Of a stretch of 6,425 nt of DNA, positions 1 through 6,425 are shown in pieces; the stretch's first letter is position 1; the number at the start of each line of letters is the position of its first letter. The position numbers and the translations under genes are program-made. This stretch comes from Bacteroidales bacterium. GTDB lineage: Bacteria > Bacteroidota > Bacteroidia > Bacteroidales > WCHB1-69. The notes beneath the pieces were generated by a model. That model saw only the letters and a program-made list of their open reading frames with translations. It searched no databases and was not told where the DNA came from. The stretch covers positions 1-6,425 of the forward strand of contig JAISTU010000157.1 in assembly GCA_031272415.1 (NCBI GenBank), given 5' to 3'.

Positions 1-564
1 TTTCACAGTTTGCACAATCCCGATGAAATTTTGGGGCTTTCCGAAAAGCAGCAGGAGCAGTTTATGAAAAAGAACATCAGCCACTTGTTTCCTGAATTTT
101 TTCTATTGCGGGTGAATGATTTTGACGAACTCGCTGTAACGCCGCTTGATGAGTGGATTTTATTTCTTAAAACGAGTAAAATTCCGGAAAAAGCCACCGC
201 CCCCGGTTTGCAGGAGGCTCGGACAATTCTTAACGAAATAAATATGAACGAATCCGAACGCATTGATTATGAGAATCATCGGCAAAATTTGATGTTGGAA
301 AACAGCGTCATTAATACCGCAAAAATTGATGGCAGAGCGGAGGGCAGAGCGGAAGGAATTATAGAAGGCAGAGCAGAAGGAATTGTAGAAGGGGAAAAGA
401 AAGGTAGAGCAGAAGGTAGAGTAGAAGGTAGAGTAGAAAGAGATACCGAAATTGTCTTAAAAATGTGGCAAAAATTGCAGTCAATCGAAGAAATTCATGC
501 TTTGACAGACATTCCGATAGATACAATTGAAGAAATTTTAAAGCAAAATGAGATAAACAGATAA
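1..564 (+). CDS. Rpn-family PD-(D/E)XK nuclease / putative transposase, C-terminal part (5' truncated by window)
   Basis: The frame is open from base 1 and ends at TAA 562-564; the TTG at 10 is probably an internal Leu codon, not a start, so the true start lies to the left. The visible 187 residues match the C-terminal half of Rpn / PDDEXK_2 proteins, which are usually about 280-310 residues. The recognisable parts are a helical segment with LFPEFFLLRVNDF, then the LDEWILFLK stretch, then a helix with SERIDYENHRQNLM, then a run of G-R-A-E tetrapeptides, and a final helix pair (LTDIPIDTIEEIL) typical of the family's C-terminus. The catalytic PD-(D/E)XK motif is expected upstream and cannot be checked. 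Family members are DNA endonucleases that promote RecA-independent recombination, are often multicopy, and usually lack defined terminal repeats. This one appears unbroken where visible. It is an independent neighbour of the srf genes, with a gap of about 450 bases. Confidence 0.88.
   Translation, partial: FHSLHNPDEILGLSEKQQEQFMKKNISHLFPEFFLLRVNDFDELAVTPLDEWILFLKTSKIPEKATAPGLQEARTILNEINMNESERIDYENHRQNLMLENSVINTAKIDGRAEGRAEGIIEGRAEGIVEGEKKGRAEGRVEGRVERDTEIVLKMWQKLQSIEEIHALTDIPIDTIEEILKQNEINR
331..438 (+). repeat. Nine 12-bp tandem units coding G-R-A-E-like tetrapeptides
   Basis: Nine consecutive 12-base units, in frame with the nuclease gene, start at 331, 343, 355, 367, 379, 391, 403, 415 and 427. 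The general form is GGnAGAGyrGAr. The last two units (415-426 and 427-438) are identical (GGTAGAGTAGAA), and the unit at 391 has drifted most (GGGGAAAAGAAA). They code GRAE, GIIE, GIVE, GEKK, GRVE and similar. Such Gly-Arg-Ala-Glu linkers are common at this place in Rpn proteins. Because the unit is a multiple of three, gain or loss changes linker length without breaking the frame. Confidence 0.9.
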
Positions 565-577
565 AAAAAATATTTTT

Positions 578-597
578 ATTTTTTAATTGAAAAAAAT
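578..597. repeat. A/T-only inverted repeat, possible weak terminator of nuclease gene
   Basis: ATTTTTT (578-584) and AAAAAAT (591-597) are perfect 7-base inverted arms around the 6-base loop AATTGA, 14 bases after the nuclease stop codon. An RNA hairpin here would be made only of A-U pairs and is therefore weak. It may help end the upstream transcript, or it may simply be the A/T-rich upstream part of the promoter at 601. No better GC-rich terminator is present after the gene. Confidence 0.3.
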
Positions 598-600
598 GTG

Positions 601-608
601 TATCTTTG
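601..608 (+). promoter_or_regulatory. Bacteroidota sigma-70 (ABfA-type) -7 element, TATCTTTG
   Basis: TATCTTTG matches the Bacteroidota -7 consensus TAnnTTTG at every fixed position and is followed by CA, as often seen. The -33 partner (TTTG or TTG) about 19-20 bases upstream is not convincing: that place is T-rich, and the only TTG (587-589) lies too close, with an 11-base gap. Transcription would start near 612-617. The first downstream ATG is at 654, and srfB lies about 395 bases downstream, so this promoter could serve the small ORF, srfB-srfC with a long leader, or both. Confidence 0.55.
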
Positions 609-653
609 CAAAATAGATAAAACTAAATATAAAAAAAATATAACATATCGACT

Positions 654-842
654 ATGAGAGATTTATTTATTTTATTCTTTATTATTTTCAGCGTTATGGC
701 TGTTGACCTGGCATCAAAAGTGGCAGGAAGGGAAAGAATTATGCCTATTTTTTCGCTTTTTAAAACTCACTTTTTTGCAAAGTTTTTAAATAATCCGAAA
801 AAAAGTGTAACACACACACACACATTACTCAAGACATATTAA
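654..842 (+). CDS. Doubtful 62-residue hydrophobic small ORF
   Basis: The ORF begins at ATG 654, about 40 bases after the inferred transcription start, and ends at TAA 840-842. Residues 4 to about 20 are strongly hydrophobic (LFILFFIIFSVMAVDLA) and could form one membrane segment or an uncleaved signal anchor. The middle is basic and aromatic. The C-terminus includes VTHTHT, which is simply the translation of the (AC)n microsatellite and argues against conserved coding use of that end. No family was recognised and there is no Shine-Dalgarno sequence. It could be a small membrane peptide, a leader ORF, a decayed gene fragment, or chance. Its position right behind a good -7 element is the main reason to list it. 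Confidence 0.28.
   Translation: MRDLFILFFIIFSVMAVDLASKVAGRERIMPIFSLFKTHFFAKFLNNPKKSVTHTHTLLKTY
810..824. repeat. (AC)n dinucleotide microsatellite
   Basis: Bases 810-824 read as 7.5 uninterrupted copies of AC. The tract lies inside the last third of the doubtful small ORF, where it codes Thr-His repeats. Gain or loss of one AC would shift that frame. Such alternating purine-pyrimidine DNA can slip during replication. Confidence 0.9.
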
Positions 843-862
843 TATTAATACGCACGCACGCG
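836..862. repeat. Period-6 ATATTA tract joined to CGCACGCACGCG tract
   Basis: Bases 836-850 are 2.5 copies of ATATTA, directly followed at 851-862 by CGCACGCACGCG, an alternating purine-pyrimidine block of high GC in otherwise AT-rich DNA; an ACGCGT palindrome sits at 858-863. Together with the AC tract just upstream this makes a compound simple-repeat region between the promoter and srfB. No known regulatory element was recognised. Confidence 0.7.
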
Positions 863-914
863 TAATATACACTTTTTTCTCATACAAAAGTAAGTTTTTT
901 ACAGTTTTTTTCAC

Positions 915-944
915 TTGTCTCTGCAAAAATGTTTTACTTTTTTG
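915..944 (+). promoter_or_regulatory. srfB: Weak candidate promoter for srfB
   Basis: TTG at 915-917 could be a -33 element, and TACTTTTT at 935-942 (followed by TTG) a degenerate -7 element, 17 bases apart and about 65 bases before the srfB start. Both spacing and -7 sequence deviate from the Bacteroidota consensus, and T-rich DNA makes chance matches likely. It is listed because it is the best candidate close to srfB; the alternative is transcription from the element at 601. Confidence 0.22.
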
Positions 945-1009
945 TGGAATAATCAAAAAAGAAAAGCATTTATTACTTGTAACTAACTCAAAATCAACAA
1001 TTTATAAAA

Positions 1010-4000
1010 ATGAATAATATGAATTTAATCGCAAACACAGGTATTCAACTTTTTACATTTCCGATTGAAATAGATTTGAACAACAATTTCAAAATGTATT
1101 TTCACGAATGGTTTGATGTGGCTGACCAACAAAAAAAGTTGGAAATTGCCCATTATTTTTCGGAAGAAGATAAGTGGATAAAAAAGCATATTTTATATGG
1201 CAGCAATCTTGGTTATGCAACATTGAACACCAATTACAAAGTTACTGAATCTTGGGAAACAATTTCAGAAGACGATGAATTTGACCAATCTTGTATTATT
1301 ACGATAGACACCGATGAGGCAAAAGATTCCGGCTGTTTTGATGTATCATTAAGCAAAATCAGGGAAGATGATTGGGAAAAATTTGAAAACACTTGGTTCC
1401 CGATGCCGTTTTTTCAACTCAATGGCAGGCGGTCGGACTTTGGACCAACCAATTGGTGTCGATTTAAACTCATTCCTAATGGGCAAGACGGCAGAATTAA
1501 AAAGTACAACCTGCTTTTGGCTTTTGACACTCAAACGGTGTTTAAAGAAGAAGGATTTGAGGAAGAAGATTTGCAGGAAACGCCCATTTTTACGACTGCC
1601 GCCGATATGTCTAAAAACTATGCTCTATGTAACACCGAAGAGGGTTTGATGGGTTATTGCTCCGAAGAAAAAAATTGCGGTTGGATTGATAAATTTTTGC
1701 TGAAACATTTTCATAATACAGACAATATCAATGATTTACGAAATATTTCAATGCCAAAATTAAAATATTTGGCACAATACATTTTTATTGTCAGATATAT
1801 TCAGCAATTTGGCAATTTGCCGACTATAACTTTGTATTCCAATCAAAATGTGGCTTATGGCAATGTTGATTTAGTGGTAGATATTGGCAACTCCCGGACT
1901 TGTGCGGTACTTTTTGATAGCAGCGACTTTACAAAGTTGAGTCCGCTTGAATTGCAGGATTTTACAACACCAATAGCAAACGGCAAACTCAATAAATATA
2001 TTGATTCATTTGATATGCGTTTGGCATTTAGAGCAGCCGATTTTGGCGGTAAATTAGGATTGGATAACAGTCGTCAGTTTGTTTATCCTTCAATGATACG
2101 TTTGGGGAAAGAGGCAAATCAATTGATTCATAAGGCAACAAATCAAAATACGGGTGCGGAAAAGACAAGTACATTTTCGAGTCCAAAACGTTTTTTGTGG
2201 GACGAAAAACCGCAAAAACAAGAATGGGAATTTGTGCAATTAGAAGGTGAGACAGCCAAACCGATTTATATTGAAGGCATTTCCGAACAATTGAACGAAG
2301 ATGGAACTTTGGGTAATGGGTCAATCAAAAATCGTTATTCACGCAAGGCATTAATGACTTTTGCATTTTTGGAAATTCTTACACAGGCAAAAATGCAAAT
2401 CAATTCTCATAAACAGCGTGAACATTGGGGGAATGAATCAATGCCGCGAAAAATTGGGCGAATTATTGTTACTTGTCCTACCGCAATGTCGCACAAAGAG
2501 CAGGTTGCTTTGCGAAAATGTGCCGAAGATGCTGCAATTATGCTCGACCGTTTCTTTGAGAATGCTTATTTTGAAGAAATTGACGAAACCGAACTCCGCA
2601 AAAAGATACAGGTAATCCCATCGGCAAAAAAAATGTCGGCAAAGGAAGAACGCACCGAATGGATTTATGATGAGGCAACTTCTGCACAGTTTGTTTTTCT
2701 CTATGCCGAAATAAAAGAACGCTACCAGAAAAATGTGAAAGAATATTTTGATTTTTACGGGAAAATACGCAACGATTTGGAAGATTACAACAAAAAGTCG
2801 CTCACAGTCGGTTCTGTAGATATTGGAGCAGGGACTACCGATGTTATGATTGCTACTTACAAATATGATGACAGCAGTTCTCAATGTACCTTAACGCCCG
2901 TTCCGCTGTTTTGGGAAAGTTTTTATTTGGCGGGCGATGATTTAATGAAACAACTTGTGCAACAACTTGTTATAGAAGGGCGAAATTCACCAATAGAGCA
3001 AAAAATACGACAAATTGGGAAAAATCCGATAGAGATTTTGCAGCCGTTTCTTGGCACCGACAATGGTGTTTCGTTCCGAAATCGCCGTCTGCGCAGCGAT
3101 TTCAATTTGCAGGTTTCTGTCCCCATTGTGTCGTATTATCTTGAATTACTCAAGGAGAACAAAGATGATACTATTCTTTCTTACAGTGATATTTTTGGAA
3201 CAAATCCGCCAACTTTAATGGTTTTGCAGCATTTTAGCAACTGTTTTGGTTTTGATTTTACCGATTTGCAATGGACTTACAAAAAGAAAATTGTTGCCGA
3301 TATTGTTGAAAAAACGTTTGATTCGCTCATTGGCAAAATATCTTCGTTGCTTTCGTATTATGCCTGCGACATAGTGTTGCTTTCCGGTCGCCCGACTTCA
3401 CTCAAACCGCTTGCAGATTTATTTTTGAAGTATTATGCCATTTCACCCAATCGCTTAAAATCAATGAACGATTACCGCGTCGGACGCTGGTATCCCGAAG
3501 ATAAACGCTATCCTTTTATTGACGGAAATGGTAAGTTTATCAATCCCAAATCAATTATAACCACAGGTGCAATGATTGGACATTTAGCCGAAACCGGTCT
3601 CAATGGGTTTTCTTTAAATCTTTCTGAATTGAAAACCAAATTATTACCGACCACTTTTTATTTTGGAAAACTTAACGGAGAAACATTGGAATATTTAGAA
3701 ACAATTATTTCGCCCGATAACAATCAGGCGACAATTGATGTTACAACGTTGCCGTTTCGTATTGGAGTACAGCAATTAGATATTGAAGCATATCCTTCAA
3801 GACCTTTCTATACGCTCTATTATAACGACTTTAAAATAGAAGACCGTGTACTTGGGCGATTTGATGACGGTGAGTTATCAATAAATTTGTTGCAACAAGA
3901 AATTCAAAAAGAAAAAGACAAAATCAGGCGCGGTATGCCACTCAAAGTTACAATTTCGCGTGATATAAATGAAGATGTTGAGAAACTGAACTTAGAAGAA

Positions 4001-4132
4001 GTTGCCGATAGAGAAGGCAATACGCTGAACAAAAACTTTTTCAGTTTGCAGGTGCAGAGTATGAGCGAAGTGGAAAACTTTTGGCTCGATTCCGGTATTT
4101 TTACATTGAATATCAATAATTTACAAAATTAA
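1010..4132 (+). CDS. srfB: SrfB-family protein with actin/Hsp70-like ATPase core
   Basis: This is a complete 1040-residue protein of the SrfB family, whose members are about 1000 residues. The start at ATG 1010 (or ATG 1019, three codons later) fits the family N-terminus LIANTGIQLFTF; it has an A-rich leader and no Shine-Dalgarno sequence. Family-like signatures in order: PSMIRLG near 361, SSPKRFLWD at 390-398, PTAM at 490-493, AGDD at 641-644, NPKSIITTGAMIGHLAE at 845-861 and, near the C-terminus, FWLDSGIF. The actin/Hsp70-type nucleotide-binding motifs are phosphate-1 VVDIGNSRTC (289-298, Asp291), phosphate-2 VDIGAGTTD (603-611, Asp604) and adenosine-type LLSGRPTS (790-797). Residues 1-280 form a separate N-terminal region, and about 870-1040 looks beta-rich. 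No signal peptide or membrane segment was seen, so it is probably cytoplasmic. srfC follows 12 bases later, implying one transcript and likely partnership. The name comes from Salmonella SsrB-regulated factor B; the molecular function is not established and virulence should not be assumed. Family assignment is by recalled motifs, not a profile search. Confidence 0.92.
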   Translation: MNNMNLIANTGIQLFTFPIEIDLNNNFKMYFHEWFDVADQQKKLEIAHYFSEEDKWIKKHILYGSNLGYATLNTNYKVTESWETISEDDEFDQSCIITIDTDEAKDSGCFDVSLSKIREDDWEKFENTWFPMPFFQLNGRRSDFGPTNWCRFKLIPNGQDGRIKKYNLLLAFDTQTVFKEEGFEEEDLQETPIFTTAADMSKNYALCNTEEGLMGYCSEEKNCGWIDKFLLKHFHNTDNINDLRNISMPKLKYLAQYIFIVRYIQQFGNLPTITLYSNQNVAYGNVDLVVDIGNSRTCAVLFDSSDFTKLSPLELQDFTTPIANGKLNKYIDSFDMRLAFRAADFGGKLGLDNSRQFVYPSMIRLGKEANQLIHKATNQNTGAEKTSTFSSPKRFLWDEKPQKQEWEFVQLEGETAKPIYIEGISEQLNEDGTLGNGSIKNRYSRKALMTFAFLEILTQAKMQINSHKQREHWGNESMPRKIGRIIVTCPTAMSHKEQVALRKCAEDAAIMLDRFFENAYFEEIDETELRKKIQVIPSAKKMSAKEERTEWIYDEATSAQFVFLYAEIKERYQKNVKEYFDFYGKIRNDLEDYNKKSLTVGSVDIGAGTTDVMIATYKYDDSSSQCTLTPVPLFWESFYLAGDDLMKQLVQQLVIEGRNSPIEQKIRQIGKNPIEILQPFLGTDNGVSFRNRRLRSDFNLQVSVPIVSYYLELLKENKDDTILSYSDIFGTNPPTLMVLQHFSNCFGFDFTDLQWTYKKKIVADIVEKTFDSLIGKISSLLSYYACDIVLLSGRPTSLKPLADLFLKYYAISPNRLKSMNDYRVGRWYPEDKRYPFIDGNGKFINPKSIITTGAMIGHLAETGLNGFSLNLSELKTKLLPTTFYFGKLNGETLEYLETIISPDNNQATIDVTTLPFRIGVQQLDIEAYPSRPFYTLYYNDFKIEDRVLGRFDDGELSINLLQQEIQKEKDKIRRGMPLKVTISRDINEDVEKLNLEEVADREGNTLNKNFFSLQVQSMSEVENFWLDSGIFTLNINNLQN

Positions 4133-4144
4133 AGAGAAGACATT
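4131..4144 (+). promoter_or_regulatory. srfB-srfC junction with purine-rich ribosome-binding stretch
   Basis: Only 12 bases (4133-4144) separate the srfB stop from the srfC ATG at 4145. The purine run AAAGAGAAGA (4131-4140) ends 4 bases before the ATG and overlaps the stop codon. It is a weak Shine-Dalgarno-like site, and the spacing suggests translational coupling. There is no room for a promoter or terminator, so the two genes are almost certainly co-transcribed. Confidence 0.5.
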
Positions 4145-6425
4145 ATGAAGGAGAATATAAATAAACAACTCGAAATTATAGAGAAATCCAACGCTTGGAT
4201 AAAAACCTCTTTGGAAGGGAATAAAGCAAAAGATGCGTATCGCAATATGGTGAATTGTCGCCGTAAGTTGAACAAAAAGAAGTTTGCGCTCGAAGGCAAT
4301 CCTGCTGCGGCTATGTATGGTGAAAGTCAAGTTGGCAAGTCGTATTTAATCAGCAGTTTGCTGTCGGAAGAAGGTCAACCGTTCAGTATCACAGACGAGC
4401 ATAACGAGGTACATAATTTTATTGAAAAAATCAACCCTCCGGGCGGTGGCTCTGAATCGACAAGTTTGGTGTCGCGTTTTTCAGTAAATTATAAGCCAAT
4501 AAATGCAAGATTTCCTGTAAAAGCCGTTTTGTTGTCGCCCGCCGACATTGTTTTAACGCTTTGCGACAGTTATTATAATGACATAAATTTTTCAAAATCG
4601 CAAAACATACATTTTCTCTCAACTGACGAGATTAACGAAGAAGTTTTTCAATTAAAAAAACGTTTAAAAGACAGAAAAACACAACAAACTGTTTTTTGCG
4701 AAGATGATGTGCTTGATATGCAGGATTATTTTGCAGAGTATTTTCAAAAAGCCGACAAAGTGATTGATTCAAAGTTTTTTGATGAGATTTCACTGTTGAT
4801 TTCAAAAGCAAGACCGGATGAATGGAAAGAAATATTTTCTCTTTTGTGGAATAAAAATGAATTTTTTAACGCTTTGTTCGGAAAATTGATTGAAGAATAC
4901 CAGCGTTTGGATTTTGCAAAAGAACTTTATTTGCCGATGGAATCAGTTTTGTATGCTCACGGTACTTTGCTTGATGTGAAACGTTTGCGTGAAATTTATA
5001 CAGAACCCGATAGAATTGAGCCGAATTATACAGCCACAACAAAAATACTTTTGTCCGGTACAAATAAGGAAGTTGATTTTGCAAAATCGTATCTCTGTGC
5101 TTTGACGGCAGAATTGGTTTTTTCGCAATCGGAAACTCTACTCAACAGCAAACCGTTTTTGAAAGAAACCGATTTGCTGGACTTTCCGGGCGCAAGGTCG
5201 CGAATGGAAAAACCGTTAGAGGCAATCGAAGACAAGACCATTCCCGATTTGCTACTGCGCGGAAAAGTGGCGTACCTGTTCAATAAATATTCCGATGCAG
5301 AAAAGATTAACATTCTGATTTTCTGTGCAAAACACGAACAAACAGCACAACGCATTATGCCGCGGTTGCTCAATAATTGGGTAAATAAAATTGTTGGCGA
5401 CACAGCCGAAAAACGAGAAGCGTTTATTGCAAAATCCAAAATTTCGCCGCTGTTTGTTATAGGAACTTTCTTTAATGTCAATTTAGCATTCAATCCTTTG
5501 TTAGATAAGGCAGACGGAACGGGAACGCCGTTAAACAATCGTTGGTTGCAGCGTTTTACAACTACTTTGGAAAAAGAATATTTTGAAAAAGTAACTTACA
5601 CTTGGTTTGAAAACTGGACTAAATCGCAGCCAGATTTTCAAAATATTTTCCTCTTGCGAGATTTTGAAAAATCGGAAACGCCAAGCAATCTTTTCAAAGG
5701 ATTTAATACGCACAAAACTGAATTAGAGGAAGTTCCAACGCTTCAATACCCGAATTTCCGTCAAGACCTGCGCCAATCGTTTCTTGATTACGATTTCGTA
5801 AGACGCCATTTTGCCAATCCCGCCGAATCGTGGGACGAAGCGACAAGTATCAATAAAGACGGCACACAGTTGATAATAAGCAAATTGACGGTTGCAGCCA
5901 ACAATATCAATGCCGCCCGTAGAGAAAAAACTTTTGTCGAACTTCAAGAAATCAAGCAAACCATTCTCACAGAACTGCTTAAATATTTCCATAGCAACGA
6001 CAAGGACGAGGAACTTATACGCGCCCGCACAACCGCAGGAAATATTCAGCATTGCCTCGATACGGCTTTCAGTGCAGACGGAATCAAATATTACGGCGAA
6101 TTGATGAAAGAACTGATGCTCGACGAAGGCTCGGTGCTTGAACTCTATCGCAAAAAAGTGGACGATATTGAACATCGCGACGTGGTCAATATGGATATTT
6201 ACAGCACATACCGTATGCAAGTGCCTGTTATTGATGGCGATACGGCTGATGCCTATTTTGAACGGCTTTGCAGTCATTACGAAAAAACGACAGAGGAACA
6301 GAAAGAACTGTTCCGTGCTGAACTTGAAACGCGACACATTGATTTGGATGAACTTATCAATGGTAATGCCGACCTTGTCAAAAACAATGCGCAACAGTTG
6401 GCAGAGGCGTTGCTCGAATATTGGC
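4145..6425 (+). CDS. srfC: SrfC-family P-loop (dynamin-like GTPase) protein, 3' end beyond window
   Basis: The frame is open from ATG 4145 for 760 codons to the window edge with no stop, so the C-terminus is missing. Walker A / G1 is GESQVGKS (residues 59-66, Lys65, Ser66). A family-like switch-I segment follows, INPPGGGSESTSLVSRF from about 96, with Thr106 as candidate G2 threonine. A G3-type DxxG occurs as LLDFPG (Asp346-Gly349), the D-x-P-G form seen in dynamin-like GTPases. The hydrophobic strand ILIFCAKHEQ (390-399) sits where G4 is expected but lacks a classical (N/T)KxD. A later family-like block includes SFL at 545 and HFANPAESWDEA from 555. No signal peptide or membrane segment was seen. 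Members are annotated 'virulence factor SrfC', with no proven enzymology. It forms an operon with srfB and probably acts with it. Base composition rises sharply toward the 3' third. GTPase activity is inferred from motifs. Confidence 0.9.
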   Translation, partial: MKENINKQLEIIEKSNAWIKTSLEGNKAKDAYRNMVNCRRKLNKKKFALEGNPAAAMYGESQVGKSYLISSLLSEEGQPFSITDEHNEVHNFIEKINPPGGGSESTSLVSRFSVNYKPINARFPVKAVLLSPADIVLTLCDSYYNDINFSKSQNIHFLSTDEINEEVFQLKKRLKDRKTQQTVFCEDDVLDMQDYFAEYFQKADKVIDSKFFDEISLLISKARPDEWKEIFSLLWNKNEFFNALFGKLIEEYQRLDFAKELYLPMESVLYAHGTLLDVKRLREIYTEPDRIEPNYTATTKILLSGTNKEVDFAKSYLCALTAELVFSQSETLLNSKPFLKETDLLDFPGARSRMEKPLEAIEDKTIPDLLLRGKVAYLFNKYSDAEKINILIFCAKHEQTAQRIMPRLLNNWVNKIVGDTAEKREAFIAKSKISPLFVIGTFFNVNLAFNPLLDKADGTGTPLNNRWLQRFTTTLEKEYFEKVTYTWFENWTKSQPDFQNIFLLRDFEKSETPSNLFKGFNTHKTELEEVPTLQYPNFRQDLRQSFLDYDFVRRHFANPAESWDEATSINKDGTQLIISKLTVAANNINAARREKTFVELQEIKQTILTELLKYFHSNDKDEELIRARTTAGNIQHCLDTAFSADGIKYYGELMKELMLDEGSVLELYRKKVDDIEHRDVVNMDIYSTYRMQVPVIDGDTADAYFERLCSHYEKTTEEQKELFRAELETRHIDLDELINGNADLVKNNAQQLAEALLEYW

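Larger units (their letters stand above)
565..1009. other. Gene-poor spacer between nuclease gene and srfB
   Basis: These 445 bases contain no gene that can be supported with confidence. In order they hold an A/T-only inverted repeat (578-597), a Bacteroidota -7 element (601-608), a doubtful 62-codon ORF (654-842), a dinucleotide tract (810-824), a period-6 A/T tract and a GCAC-type tract (836-862), and T-rich sequence with a loose inverted repeat (884-893 and 934-945). The sequence is strongly A+T-rich apart from the GCAC tract. No structured RNA family or riboswitch was recognised. Confidence 0.7.

Noticed and set aside
10..12. TTG as start of the first gene
   Set aside because: The frame is open to base 1, and the visible protein lacks the family's N-terminal catalytic half, so the TTG is better read as an internal Leu codon.
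1..1009. Insertion-sequence terminal inverted repeats flanking the nuclease gene
   Set aside because: No matching inverted ends or target-site duplication could be found on the visible side, and Rpn-type genes usually lack them; the left end is outside the window.
2438..2884. Minus-strand open frame of 148 codons with Phe/Cys-rich hydrophobic stretches
   Set aside because: It is a shadow of the SrfB ATPase region; the apparent hydrophobic segments are reverse complements of Lys/Glu/Ala-rich sense codons.
4121..4330. Minus-strand 69-codon frame spanning the srfB-srfC junction
   Set aside because: It is antisense to the start of srfC and its P-loop, with no independent coding evidence.
5026..5538. 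Minus-strand open frame of 170 codons
   Set aside because: It is antisense to the D-x-P-G region of srfC, with no recognisable domain and no promoter-like signal.
5723..6394. Minus-strand open frame of 223 codons
   Set aside because: It lies entirely antisense to srfC, which carries clear family motifs; the antisense product has no recognisable domain, and the open frame reflects codon use in the sense gene.

Overview
This is a 6.4-kb AT-rich window, most likely from a member of the Bacteroidota (Bacteroidales-like). The phylum call rests on three things: a -7 element matching the Bacteroidota consensus TAnnTTTG at 601-608, A-rich leaders without a Shine-Dalgarno sequence before start codons, and AT-rich codon use. 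No rRNA, tRNA, CRISPR array or classical insertion-sequence ends were seen.

Layout, all on the + strand. (1) 1-564 is the 3' part of a Rpn-type PD-(D/E)XK nuclease / 'putative transposase' gene whose catalytic half lies left of the window; it carries a 108-bp array of nine 12-bp units coding G-R-A-E-like tetrapeptides. (2) 565-1009 has no confident gene. It holds an A/T inverted repeat, the -7 promoter element, a doubtful 62-codon hydrophobic ORF (654-842), an (AC)n tract, a GCAC-type alternating tract and T-rich sequence leading to the next gene. (3) 1010-4132 is a complete 1040-residue SrfB-family protein with an actin/Hsp70-like ATPase core. (4) Only 12 bases later, 4145-6425 is a SrfC-family P-loop GTPase-like protein, open for 760 codons and running off the right edge.

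The srfB-srfC pair is the core of the window. The short junction indicates an operon, and the two proteins are probably functional partners: an actin-fold nucleotide-binding protein and a dynamin-like P-loop protein. In Salmonella the order is srfA-srfB-srfC. Here no srfA lies directly upstream, and the flank is a nuclease gene from a mobile family, so this looks like a reduced or rearranged Srf locus in accessory DNA. The biochemical role of SrfB/SrfC is not established. The 'virulence factor' label comes from regulation in Salmonella and should not be carried over to this organism. The gene after srfC, outside the window, would be the most informative piece of context.
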